NCBI GenBank assembly: GCA_031263155.1
Contig: JAISGK010000067.1
Span: 1 to 52,742, forward strand
Direction of reading: 5' to 3'
Length of the DNA stretch: 52,742 nucleotides
Source: Clostridiales bacterium
GTDB taxonomy: Bacteria; Bacillota; Clostridia; Lachnospirales; WQUN01
The notes under the pieces are model-generated. The model was not told the DNA's origin. It was given only the letters and a program-made list of their open reading frames with translations, and ran no database searches. The position numbers were made by a program, and so were the translations under genes. Shown one piece after another: positions 31,825-40,670 of the stretch (positions within the stretch are counted from its first letter, which is position 1; each line of letters begins with the position of its first letter).

Positions 31825-33916
31825 CGCCGTTAAAGGAGTTGGCGTTCGTGTTACGAAAGAGGTGGGGAGTTTGATAAAAGGGAAAGAAACACATGTGTTT
31901 TACATAACAGAGCTTTACAAATGCATGTCGGCATGCCCCTCCGCATCATATGCCGCTTACGTCGCCGGACGGCTAAAGAGATTATTGGCGTACGTTAGCG
32001 ATGACAAGTGGCTTGACGATGTGTACAGTCTTGACGATGGCAAACGGCAGGCCGCAGATTTTTTATCCCTTTGCGTATCTGTGTTTTCAATAGACGCCAT
32101 TACAAAGGTTTGCGATCAAATGGCGGCGCAGCCACACAATATAGACGGCAAGGAATTTCTGTTTTTTGCGGAACAGGCGCTGACAGAGGTTAAGCGATAC
32201 TTTTTCAGACACTGCAAACGTTTAACCGACTTGTATACCAAGTGCGGCTACAGCTATCAACAGGCCAATGAAAAACTGCTGCCGCTGGCGGCCTCGTTGG
32301 TGATTGCCCAAAACGAAAATACGATTTTCGCTCTCCCCTTTACCTATCGCGACGCCAATATCGAAAGACTGCCTGAATTGCCAGAGTATAGCGAGCCCGC
32401 GCCAGACGCCGTGTTGTCGTATCTACCAAGACCTATTGCCGAAGGTTTGTTGTCGATGGGCCACCAGTCGTTTTATCAGGCTAACGCGAGGTTTTTTTCG
32501 GTATTTTTGGCGGATGAAGAATTATGGCTGGCCAGCTTTACTAACGCTCCAGAGAACGACGGGCCTGCTAAAGCCGCGCTGGTGAATTTAGCGCGTTCGC
32601 ACTGTGAGCGGGCGGAAATAAAGTCCTTTGTGGATGATCCAAAAATGGTGAACAACTGGCTTACCTTTGAAGAAAAAGAACGGCTTAAACGTGAGATGGT
32701 AAACGGTATTAAGGAAGAAGCAGTCGTTATAAACCATAATGACAGTGATGGAGAAATAAAGTCTACTATTATAGACGGATTAAATTATAAAAGGCGCGTT
32801 AAAGATCTTCCCTCGTGGGTCGCGCGTTTTCACGCCAGCGCGTTAACATTCAGATTATGGAAGCCACAGGGTTATGTAACTATAGGCGTGAATTTGATAA
32901 CCGAATATCGCGATATCGCTTTGCTGCAAAAAGCCGTTATGGAAGAGATAGACGGCAAAGACGCGGAAGCAAAACTCTTCGAGTTGGCGCAATACATATC
33001 TAAAATTTCGGACACGGAAGCGTTTGAGAGTCATATCAAAGAGCGGCTGCAAGAATTTGCCGTCCTTATGAGATATGTCTACGGCAAAAAAATAGGCGCG
33101 CGATTTGAAGAATATTTTAGATTGCAGGTAGAGCCGTTTTTGCGCAAGCACTCTTACATGGCGCTTATACCGGAATCGCGAGTGGGGGATACATATACCG
33201 GAAGCGTTTATTATGCGTACTCCGAACCCGCGACAGAATGTCACGTGCCTTGCAACACGGTAGAGACCAAAATGACGCGCGCGTTTGCTGAGAATAACGC
33301 CGGCCCTGTCGTCGCGGCCATAACCCCCGGTTTTATGAGAGGCGGCAATGTGATTGTACAGCCAACGCTCACAATTGCAATGCCCATATCCGTGTTTGAT
33401 CATTTAACCGCGCTGGTGGGTAAGATGGAAGAAGAAAAGCGCGGCGACGTGGATTTTCTCGGCGGACGAGTGTCCTTGACGCAGTTTGTACAATACAGCA
33501 AAAAGTTGGAGATGTTCGCGAGGCAAAAGGATTTGACCCACAAGCAAAAATGTGATTTCTTTACTCAAAACCACTTTTATTATACTTTGTTTAACACCAC
33601 TCCCGAAATGGCGTTTGAAAAAGCGGCCATTGCATTGGGCGCGCAAGCTGACGCGTATAAGAACTCGTTCGTTAAGGCGTGGGGCGTTAATCTGGAGAGG
33701 CTTAAAGACCTGGGCATAAGCGAAACGATCATAGTTCCCGGTTCTACCATTGTAACGCATAGCCAGCTAATGGATGGATGGAAAAAAGAGAACAAGGAGA
33801 AACGGAAGGCGGACGCGGAACACCCCGCCGATTTAGTGTACGAAGTTATACAAAAGGGCATTGAAGTTGAGGGTGTGCCTATACAATGCCCCATTGTTAA
33901 CGTATATGCAAAATGA
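31808..33916 (+). CDS. 702-residue protein of unknown family in the Hsp70/tubulin/vWA operon
   Basis: I do not recognise this protein. It has no signal peptide and no membrane segment. The N-terminal half is mostly helical; a DxxH-free acidic/basic charged region lies near 290-330, the middle (about 340-480) mixes strands and helices, and the C-terminal third holds a beta-rich stretch (PGFMRGGNVIVQPTLTIAMP near 520-539) followed by helices. The ATG at 31808 lies inside the end of the preceding ATPase gene, so translation is coupled. Its size and fixed place suggest a structural or adaptor part of the system. A repeat element follows directly after the stop. Confidence 0.8.
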   Translation: MKSIFDAVKGVGVRVTKEVGSLIKGKETHVFYITELYKCMSACPSASYAAYVAGRLKRLLAYVSDDKWLDDVYSLDDGKRQAADFLSLCVSVFSIDAITKVCDQMAAQPHNIDGKEFLFFAEQALTEVKRYFFRHCKRLTDLYTKCGYSYQQANEKLLPLAASLVIAQNENTIFALPFTYRDANIERLPELPEYSEPAPDAVLSYLPRPIAEGLLSMGHQSFYQANARFFSVFLADEELWLASFTNAPENDGPAKAALVNLARSHCERAEIKSFVDDPKMVNNWLTFEEKERLKREMVNGIKEEAVVINHNDSDGEIKSTIIDGLNYKRRVKDLPSWVARFHASALTFRLWKPQGYVTIGVNLITEYRDIALLQKAVMEEIDGKDAEAKLFELAQYISKISDTEAFESHIKERLQEFAVLMRYVYGKKIGARFEEYFRLQVEPFLRKHSYMALIPESRVGDTYTGSVYYAYSEPATECHVPCNTVETKMTRAFAENNAGPVVAAITPGFMRGGNVIVQPTLTIAMPISVFDHLTALVGKMEEEKRGDVDFLGGRVSLTQFVQYSKKLEMFARQKDLTHKQKCDFFTQNHFYYTLFNTTPEMAFEKAAIALGAQADAYKNSFVKAWGVNLERLKDLGISETIIVPGSTIVTHSQLMDGWKKENKEKRKADAEHPADLVYEVIQKGIEVEGVPIQCPIVNVYAK

Positions 33917-33990
33917 TTTACTCTAAACGTGCGTTCTCCAAACCTACGAAACCAAAATCTTTTTGTGAAAACGCGCGTGTAGAGTGATTT
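33915..33990. repeat. MITE-like repeat, copy E (short, with target duplication)
   Basis: A 66-base element at 33920-33985 with both ends of the family (ACTCTAAACGTGCG at the left, its near-complement CGCGCGTGTAGAGT at the right) but without the GC-rich core. GATTT stands directly on both sides (33915-33919 and 33986-33990), a five-base target duplication. It inserted just after the stop of the 702-residue gene, within the operon. It is the clearest evidence that the family moves. Confidence 0.8.
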
Positions 33991-34009
33991 AAAAATCTTC
34001 GGGGGGTGA

Positions 34010-34324
34010 ATGATTGTGGATTTGACCAATATTTTACAGGTGTTCATAGTCGCCGCTGCGCTGTGGTTTATTGTCGTATTTCTTATGTATTGGATATTTG
34101 TAAAATTTGTGGGGGTAACAAGCGTTGGTGTGCTTGCTCGGGTGCTTTATGGCCTAATGATCGCGCTTATGTTTTTTTATTTGATGTTCTTGAGTCCATA
34201 TAGACGCTATTTTGATCTTAACACCACGCCTTTTTGGATTATGACCTCGGTGGCGTTGTTCGTCATGCTCGTGCTGGTTATCAGCGGGGTGGCCGGACAA
34301 AAACCGGAAAGGGATGATTACTGA
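34010..34324 (+). CDS. Small three-helix membrane protein of the operon
   Basis: A 104-residue, almost wholly hydrophobic protein with three predicted membrane helices (about 8-32, 42-62, 73-95) and a charged tail (GQKPERDDY). It overlaps the ATG of the tubulin-like gene by one base, so it is coupled to it. GGGGGGTG precedes; the GTG at 34016 has better spacing than the ATG at 34010, and either may be used. It could anchor the tubulin-like GTPase or the vWA protein at the membrane. Family not recognised. Confidence 0.75.
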   Translation: MIVDLTNILQVFIVAAALWFIVVFLMYWIFVKFVGVTSVGVLARVLYGLMIALMFFYLMFLSPYRRYFDLNTTPFWIMTSVALFVMLVLVISGVAGQKPERDDY

Positions 34325-37300
34325 TGCGCAGGGCGGTTATTCTTGGGCTTGGCGGAACGGGTCAAGGCGTTATAAAGCGATTGACCGACTTGATAGACTG
34401 GCGGCGTAATGAACACATCTCTCAACTGCCGTTTATTCAATATTTTGAGATGGACGCGGACAGACCTTCGGCGGCGGAACGCGATGTAAACTTCTACTCG
34501 CTTGAGGTGTCCAAGGCGGCTGTTGACAAGTTTAAGGATGAGCACCTGCAACAGGGCCTACACAAGTGGGTAGACATAGACGCCCTGGAGACCGCCTCGG
34601 ACGGCGGTTCGCGCACGCGAACCAAGGGTAAGTTTATCTTTATGTATCATTACAACGCCATACGCGAAGCCGTAGAAACTCGCATGAAAAATATGATGAT
34701 GGCGCAAAATGACAAACTCTCTCCCGTATCCAAAAAGAAGATATACATAGTGGCAAACGCGGTTAGCGGCACGGGCAGCGGTTCGTTTGTAGACTGCGGA
34801 TATCTTATGAGAGAGATAATAAAAGCTGAGCCTACATATCGCGGAGACGCGAAGCTGAATATAACGCTTATACTTACAATACCGGCCATGCTTAATGACG
34901 GCATGAAACTGCGCAACGCCTACCACGCGCTGGAAGAGCTTAACCATTATATGTCGGGCGGGTCGTACACCTTTGAGCATGTGCAAAACCCCGGACAGGT
35001 TATGGAATGTAACGATAAGCCCTTCGATTTTGTTTATCTTATAGGGCCGCAAAGGGGCAAAACGACAGACAGCAGACAGTTGGAGGAGTTGATAGGCGAG
35101 TACATCTACAACGATATATTTTCCCCATCAGCTGACACGCGCGACGCCGCGCGCGATAACATGAACACATACCTGCGCCAGGCGGACAAGGCACGATACT
35201 CCCAAAGCTATATGACGTTTGGCTTTTCTACCATAGAATATCCCGCCGCGCAGATTGCGAGAGCCGCCGCCTATCGTCTTGCTAAAAACACCCTGGATCT
35301 CTTTTTGCCAGAGGATGATAATACCGCGATTGAATATAAATATGACGAGATTTATTTAAGGGAAGGCGATCACCGCCAAAGCGGAACGATTTACAATAGA
35401 TTGCTGTCTGATGTGACGGGCAGTGTCATTAATGGCGAAGAATATACCATCAACCTTGTAACGCAGATAGACCGGCTTAAAGACGACGAGTACGCGTCGT
35501 TTAAAGCGTATTTTGACACGGCGGTGCTAAGGGATCTGCCCGATAAGATTGACATGGGATTTATGGCGGAACCCGCGATGACGGTATCTGGCTACGGACA
35601 GGGAACCGTTACCAAGGCCATTAGACGAAACGCTGAAATATTGCGAGGCGAAACCGATGACGGCTGGGATCATATCATAAAAAATTCCCTTTGCGATGTT
35701 GTGTTTACAAGGCAAGGCGGCTTGCTAACGGCCCGGCGTCTGCTGGATACCGTTATTGAGCAGGTAAAAAATATTTCCAACGCTCCCGAAACCTCCGGCA
35801 ACGGCGCCGATATGCGCGAACAGCTTCGCGATATAGTGGGGCAGATAGACCTGATAAAGGGAGATTTTTTGCTAAAGCCCGGTGGATTGCATAGAATGCC
35901 CATAAACATACTGTTTGACAGATACAAAACAATTTTGGGAGAATACCAATCGGCCAGATTGCAGGCCGCCACTGCGGGGGAGGCGCGGCGTCTTGCCAGG
36001 CATGCGCTGCAAAGGCTTGAGGATTTGAGGAATCAGCTAGAAAAGTTTGCCGATTCGGTGGTAAGCTGGCGGAGAAAGCTCAACACCCTGTATGACGAAT
36101 CCACCCGGCCCAAAGCGCTTAACGGACACGTCATACGCCGGGGGCAAATCCCAAGGCTGGCGGATGAGCTTATACAACATGTGGGACTGGCCTATTCCAG
36201 GTTTATGGATCTTTGTCGCGCAGCGTTTAACGAATGGTTGTTTGACGCGAGCGCATTGACTCCGTTTCCGGTTGATCAGTGTAAAGATATAGAAGACAAG
36301 ATACGCAAGTTATATACCGAACCGCTTAACCGTCGCAATGTAGTAGAACAGTTTATGGATGAAGAGCGCGAACGCGCATACGCGCCCGACGCGGATCCAT
36401 CAGAAGTGGTTAATTTGGGTAAGGTGACGGCGCAAAACGTAAACGCTATGGCTGATCTATTTATCAGTATGACCATAAACGACGCGCTGGCCATAAATAA
36501 CCCCGAACTAACCGAGCCGCGATGGTATTTTTATCCCGATGGCGATAACCACCAAAATGGCCAGAGCGGGAACGCTTTTACCAAAATTTTGCAAGGATTG
36601 AATATCGTTACAGAATGGGCTGAACAAGTTCATGAAAGCTCCGACAACTTTTCAATACTATTTTTGCGCGAGAAGGGATGCTTTGCCCTGCGCTATTTGG
36701 ATTTCGCGTCTGACCCAATGACTGCCGCCGCTTTGCGCAACACGAACAATGTAGATGCCATAAACAACAAAGAAGTGCCCAATACCTATCTGGGACGCAT
36801 TGACGTAACATTTTTGCCGTTGCAGCGTATAAGCTCCGACAAGTGGGATGAGCTGGCGTTGCTGTACCTTGTTTCCATTATCTCTGGCACGTTTAACATT
36901 ACAGATACGAGTTACATATACGAAGAGGTTAGCGATATGTCAAGCGTGTTTTATAATACGCAGGCGCCCATAGAGCTGCCGCGCGTGTTTAGAATCGCTA
37001 TTAACAAAATGCAGCGCACGGCCGAGTTGGACAGACTTAAGAGGGCAAACGACTCGTACAGGTCGGCAAGGTCGGCCGATTTTGTAAGGAAGCTGCACGA
37101 TTTTATTTTAAACCCGGCCCTGTACGGCTTGTTGTTAGATAATCAGGAAGATGACGAAAGGACAATTAAGCGCCTGTTGATTAACGAATATGTGCGCAAA
37201 GTACCCGAGCTCGCGCGAAATTGGGAAAGGTTGTTCCCGGAAGACCCATTAAAAACATCTGACAATTTGGACTACGAGTTTCATGTTCAAGATGATCGTT

Positions 37301-37428
37301 GGCCAAACACTGGCTTTTACTGCCCAAAGTGCCTTGCCTTTTTGGGCACGGGTCAGCACCCCGACGGCACGCCAGACTATGCCAAAGGCGCGCTCCTTAT
37401 GAAAAATCACCCTAAATGCTATAGGTAA
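34324..37428 (+). CDS. Tubulin-like GTPase (Tubulin_2/FtsZ-like family), 1034 residues, C-terminal zinc motif
   Basis: The N terminus MRRAVILGLGGTGQGVIKRL fits the first strand/loop of the tubulin/FtsZ Rossmann fold. The tubulin signature loop reads SGTGSGS at 148-154 (FtsZ/tubulin: GGGTGSG). These identify the large bacterial tubulin-like family (Tubulin_2). After about residue 450 a long helical region follows, then a mixed region, and finally CPKC near 998-1001 with a terminal HPKC, a probable zinc knuckle. It is far larger than FtsZ (about 350-400 residues), so it is not the division protein. Comparative studies have linked related tubulin-superfamily proteins with vWA proteins and proposed membrane remodelling. 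Here it lies at the centre of a six-gene operon with an Hsp70-like ATPase. Confidence 0.85.
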   Translation: MRRAVILGLGGTGQGVIKRLTDLIDWRRNEHISQLPFIQYFEMDADRPSAAERDVNFYSLEVSKAAVDKFKDEHLQQGLHKWVDIDALETASDGGSRTRTKGKFIFMYHYNAIREAVETRMKNMMMAQNDKLSPVSKKKIYIVANAVSGTGSGSFVDCGYLMREIIKAEPTYRGDAKLNITLILTIPAMLNDGMKLRNAYHALEELNHYMSGGSYTFEHVQNPGQVMECNDKPFDFVYLIGPQRGKTTDSRQLEELIGEYIYNDIFSPSADTRDAARDNMNTYLRQADKARYSQSYMTFGFSTIEYPAAQIARAAAYRLAKNTLDLFLPEDDNTAIEYKYDEIYLREGDHRQSGTIYNRLLSDVTGSVINGEEYTINLVTQIDRLKDDEYASFKAYFDTAVLRDLPDKIDMGFMAEPAMTVSGYGQGTVTKAIRRNAEILRGETDDGWDHIIKNSLCDVVFTRQGGLLTARRLLDTVIEQVKNISNAPETSGNGADMREQLRDIVGQIDLIKGDFLLKPGGLHRMPINILFDRYKTILGEYQSARLQAATAGEARRLARHALQRLEDLRNQLEKFADSVVSWRRKLNTLYDESTRPKALNGHVIRRGQIPRLADELIQHVGLAYSRFMDLCRAAFNEWLFDASALTPFPVDQCKDIEDKIRKLYTEPLNRRNVVEQFMDEERERAYAPDADPSEVVNLGKVTAQNVNAMADLFISMTINDALAINNPELTEPRWYFYPDGDNHQNGQSGNAFTKILQGLNIVTEWAEQVHESSDNFSILFLREKGCFALRYLDFASDPMTAAALRNTNNVDAINNKEVPNTYLGRIDVTFLPLQRISSDKWDELALLYLVSIISGTFNITDTSYIYEEVSDMSSVFYNTQAPIELPRVFRIAINKMQRTAELDRLKRANDSYRSARSADFVRKLHDFILNPALYGLLLDNQEDDERTIKRLLINEYVRKVPELARNWERLFPEDPLKTSDNLDYEFHVQDDRWPNTGFYCPKCLAFLGTGQHPDGTPDYAKGALLMKNHPKCYR

Positions 37429-37473
37429 ATGCAGCGCGCGCGTATATAACGTAGCATGAAGAGGAGGTAAGCC

Positions 37474-38838
37474 GTGCAGTGTTATCGATGCCAGCATACG
37501 ACACCAGATGCGGCGGGGCATAAATACTGCGTGAAGTGCGGCGCGAGACTTATGCAGGAGTGCCCTCATTGTCGTAAATTTTTGCCATATTGGTCTGAAC
37601 GCTGCCCGCACTGTGGCAAAACATTTGTGCGATGCGAAACCCACAACATATTCTATAGGGTTAACACGAATAGATGTGAGGTGAATGGCTGCGCCGCCAA
37701 GCTAACCTACAAAAGCGACAGTTTTTTGTTCAGCGGAGTGGATGAGGGTAAGACAAACGTATATAAAACGTCAATGTACCCAGATATTATTTGTGAAGAT
37801 ATACACAAGAGTATGAGCTGGATGAACACAAGTAATAACCAGGGCTTTTTTTGGAAAACGCAAGCGGACAAATCTGTGTTGTGTTGCTATGATTTTGTTT
37901 TGGGTAGGGTTTTATGGGACAGCGATCCGCAGGATTTTGATGTGTACGACATTAAGTCGTTTGAATTGAGCGGCGTTCTACTGATGACAAGCCTGCGCGA
38001 CCATGTTTTGCTGCATTATATTTCGGGCGAACAAGCGGCCAAGATAGATATTAACCATTGGCAGGCGTGGTTGTATGATCGCGGTCTATACATATTGGGC
38101 GTGGATGGGCTTATTCGATTTGCGCCGCCATATAACGAGCCGCAAAGCATCGCTTTGCCAGGAGACTCCCCGCGTTCGATCGCGCCAAACGATAACATTC
38201 CATACGCGATAGGCGAGGGGAAGGTGTTTTTTACCCTTGGCGGGGAAATTTTGTCTTACGCCGAGGGGGATAGGGCGGCCAAGGTCCTTGTTAGCTCTAA
38301 CGCGGGCGAAAAAATAATTTGCCTCAGCGTGGCTGATGGCTGCGTTATATACGCGGTCAAAAAAGGCAGGGCAGCGGATATTTTGCGTGTGAACGCTCAT
38401 TCAGGCATGGAGAATGATATAGCAAGGGGAGTAGTGCTTGCCGTTCCCAAGTTATGCGTTAGCGAGGGCTATCTTTACACCTGCGAGATCGTGAACGGTA
38501 GCAGCTTTTTTAAGCAGTACCCGCTTTCAGGCGGATACCTGGCCGAAAGCTATGAGCGCACTCTCATAACTCGCGCCAGCCGGGTATTTAATTATTATGC
38601 CATTTGTTTTGACTACAATGGGTCCGAAAGCATGTTATTTGTTTATATATCCGCCAACAGCACTCAAGGTGTTATCGAGGTGTGCATGTTGTACGGCGAC
38701 AGCCACAAAACCCGCAAGGTCTTAAAAACATGCGCGATTGGGTCGCGCCTGTGTTTGGCGGCGATAGGCATGAATATACTGCTCATTGACGCTGTGAACG
38801 GAACTGTGACAAATCTTTCCAGAAGGGCGGGGGAGTAA
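37474..38838 (+). CDS. Double zinc-ribbon protein with beta-propeller-like repeat region
   Basis: A 454-residue protein. Four CxxC knuckles in the first 50 residues (CYRC, CVKC, CPHC, CPHC) form two zinc ribbons, and CETH...CEVNGC follows near 66-85. From about 95 to 450 short beta-strand repeats with patterns such as GVLLMTSLRDHVLLHYI, GLYILGVDGLIRFA and GEGKVFFTLGGEILSYA suggest a six- to seven-bladed propeller (DUF5050/PQQ-like), probably a protein-binding platform. GTG start with AGGAGG seven bases upstream. It is 45 bases after the tubulin-like gene and overlaps the ATG of the vWA gene by one base. A cytosolic scaffold is likely; the partner is unknown. Confidence 0.8.
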   Translation: MQCYRCQHTTPDAAGHKYCVKCGARLMQECPHCRKFLPYWSERCPHCGKTFVRCETHNIFYRVNTNRCEVNGCAAKLTYKSDSFLFSGVDEGKTNVYKTSMYPDIICEDIHKSMSWMNTSNNQGFFWKTQADKSVLCCYDFVLGRVLWDSDPQDFDVYDIKSFELSGVLLMTSLRDHVLLHYISGEQAAKIDINHWQAWLYDRGLYILGVDGLIRFAPPYNEPQSIALPGDSPRSIAPNDNIPYAIGEGKVFFTLGGEILSYAEGDRAAKVLVSSNAGEKIICLSVADGCVIYAVKKGRAADILRVNAHSGMENDIARGVVLAVPKLCVSEGYLYTCEIVNGSSFFKQYPLSGGYLAESYERTLITRASRVFNYYAICFDYNGSESMLFVYISANSTQGVIEVCMLYGDSHKTRKVLKTCAIGSRLCLAAIGMNILLIDAVNGTVTNLSRRAGE

Positions 38839-40523
38839 TGAGGAGTGTTTGTTTGTGGTTTTTCTCTTTTATCTTGAGTTCACTGGTTTCACTAATCGCG
38901 TTTTTGCCAATTTCGCCCGTGTATGCTGAAAGTTGGGTTGGGATAAACGCGGGAGATGGGGAGCTTGCGGAAGAAGAGACGGATTTGCCAAGCGACAAAG
39001 TGCTTCTCAACATGTCTGATGAGAACTCGTTCGCCAACATAAGCCAGCGATTGCTTAACTTGATAACGGGGCTTAACTGCCGCAGCGCGCACTTCTATTT
39101 TTTGGTGGACGTGAGCGGCTCTACCAAAGCTAATGACGTTGCCGACCAGTTTAACAGATTTTATCGTTACGCGTTGGACTCTTTTTTGTACGCGGGCGAT
39201 ACGATTACCTATATACCGTTCGCGCGCCATCCCGAATGGGATATGGAAGAAACCTTTGAATACGATATCCAAAAGCGTATAGAGATATCCCCCGGCAGCC
39301 TTACCGATGAGACCGGGACGGATTGGCTGGAACCGATATATCTGCTGCTGCGTCGCGTAGAGGAGCAAGATCTGAAAGAGCAAGAGCCGATTATTATCTT
39401 TCACTTGTCAGACAGGGCAAGCGAGGACGATCCGCGTCCAGACGGATATCTGTACAACGACTATTATCCCAAAGTGGATCCAGAGGGTATGAACGGATTT
39501 TTGCGGTTGGAAGAAATGTTGCACAAGGATAGCCACGTGATACAGTTTGCGCCCGGCGTTTTAACTTTGGGGCAAAAAGAAGCGTTCTATCTGACCGTGT
39601 GGTATGCGGATAACATTGGAGACTTTCCCATAAACGCGAAATTGAACCGTGAGCGCGAAACAGAAGGTCAGGATGTAATGCTGCAGGCCATAGCTACGAA
39701 TAAAGAAGTAACGTTTCGTATGCGCGCGAAAAGCGGGGCTAAGGGCTATGTTTTATATATTGGCGAAACGCTGGATGGCATATACGAAGCCTATAAGGGC
39801 AATTATGGCGGCGGGGTAAGGCGCTTTGAGAATATAGATTATAAGGACAGCGCCAAAGATCCGGCCATTAAAGAGTATGTAATGCAAAACGGCGAGATAC
39901 TCAACCTGTTTAACGACGCCGATAAAAATAGCCTGTTTTATTCTATACGCGAGATAGACGAGCGCACTGGCGAGTCACAGCTGCCAGGAGTGCGAGAGTT
40001 GCCGCCTATCACGGCTGATGTAGACGCCGCGCCAATACTTCTTATTTCTGGTATTTTAATGTTCGCCGCAGCTGTGGCGCTAATGTGGCAGCGCCCTAAA
40101 ACAACGCTCAAAATAAACGGGCGACCGCGCACCTTAATTGCCGGCAAAAATGTAGATTTGTTGTGCAAGAGAGACACCGAGAGAGCCGGGCAGCATGTTT
40201 TGGACGTGTATCCAAACGCGTTTAACGGCCTGACTGTGGGTAGGCTCGCCATGTCGCCGAGTGTGCCTATACCGCTGTTTAAACTAAAAGTGCGTTTTTC
40301 TTCCGTGCGCGGCGGGGCGGATATAGGGGCCGCGCGTTACTTAAACGAGGGTAAAAACAATATAACCGCCCGTGTCGGTTCAGATAGCGGCGGTTCGGCC
40401 ATGGAGATGGAGATTATCCAAAAAGATCTGGTAAAAAGGAATATGCCAAAATTGCTGATGTTTGGCATACTCTTGGTGTTGGCGCTGGTATTTTTGGTAA
40501 TGGCCTCCGTGCTGGCGGGGTAG
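38838..40523 (+). CDS. Exported von Willebrand factor A-domain membrane protein
   Basis: A 561-residue protein. Residues 1-30 form a signal peptide ending VYA. A vWA domain begins near 86 with the metal-binding motif VDVSGSTK (DxSxS, MIDAS), outside the cell. A membrane helix lies at about 402-420, then a beta-rich cytosolic region (about 425-530, loosely FHA-like in length), and a second membrane helix at the very C terminus (about 537-559). It would thus link an outside ligand-binding domain with a cytosolic part. It is the last gene of the operon and is followed by a terminator. vWA proteins accompany tubulin-like GTPases in other genomes as well. Confidence 0.87.
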   Translation: MRSVCLWFFSFILSSLVSLIAFLPISPVYAESWVGINAGDGELAEEETDLPSDKVLLNMSDENSFANISQRLLNLITGLNCRSAHFYFLVDVSGSTKANDVADQFNRFYRYALDSFLYAGDTITYIPFARHPEWDMEETFEYDIQKRIEISPGSLTDETGTDWLEPIYLLLRRVEEQDLKEQEPIIIFHLSDRASEDDPRPDGYLYNDYYPKVDPEGMNGFLRLEEMLHKDSHVIQFAPGVLTLGQKEAFYLTVWYADNIGDFPINAKLNRERETEGQDVMLQAIATNKEVTFRMRAKSGAKGYVLYIGETLDGIYEAYKGNYGGGVRRFENIDYKDSAKDPAIKEYVMQNGEILNLFNDADKNSLFYSIREIDERTGESQLPGVRELPPITADVDAAPILLISGILMFAAAVALMWQRPKTTLKINGRPRTLIAGKNVDLLCKRDTERAGQHVLDVYPNAFNGLTVGRLAMSPSVPIPLFKLKVRFSSVRGGADIGAARYLNEGKNNITARVGSDSGGSAMEMEIIQKDLVKRNMPKLLMFGILLVLALVFLVMASVLAG

Positions 40524-40577
40524 ATTATACGTTCCAACAGCCTTAACAATGCTCATACCAGCCGAAATAAAGATGGA

Positions 40578-40606
40578 GAAAAGCGAGACAAGCCGCCTCG
40601 CTTTTC
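40578..40606 (+). terminator. Terminator of the Hsp70/tubulin/vWA operon
   Basis: GAAAAGCGAG (40578-40587) pairs with CTCGCTTTTC (40597-40606), followed by TTAT and, further on, TTTTTCC. It lies 55 bases after the vWA gene. Confidence 0.7.
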
Positions 40607-40625
40607 TTATCGGTTTTTCCGCTCA

Positions 40626-40648
40626 CTTCGGGACAAAATGTCCCGAAG
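40626..40648. repeat. Palindrome flanking the PIN module, left copy
   Basis: CTTCGGGACA and TGTCCCGAAG with a three-base loop. A near-identical palindrome lies on the other side of the PIN module at 41355-41379. Both contain CACTTCGGG and CCCGAAG arms. Confidence 0.65.
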
Positions 40649-40670
40649 CGTATAGGGCAGAAAACAAACT

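Noticed and set aside
32855..33403. Long minus-strand frame opposite the 702-residue gene, and similar long antisense frames such as 34558-35052
   Set aside because: They lie wholly within real genes on the other strand, have no ribosome site and no recognisable product; they are mirror frames of GC-rich codons.
5841..33990. The repeat family as a CRISPR array
   Set aside because: Copies are far apart, palindromic, of unequal length and not separated by regular spacers; no cas genes are present.
34324..37428. The tubulin-like gene as FtsZ
   Set aside because: It is 1034 residues against about 350-400, lacks the FtsZ C-terminal tail and is not near division genes; only the nucleotide loop is shared.
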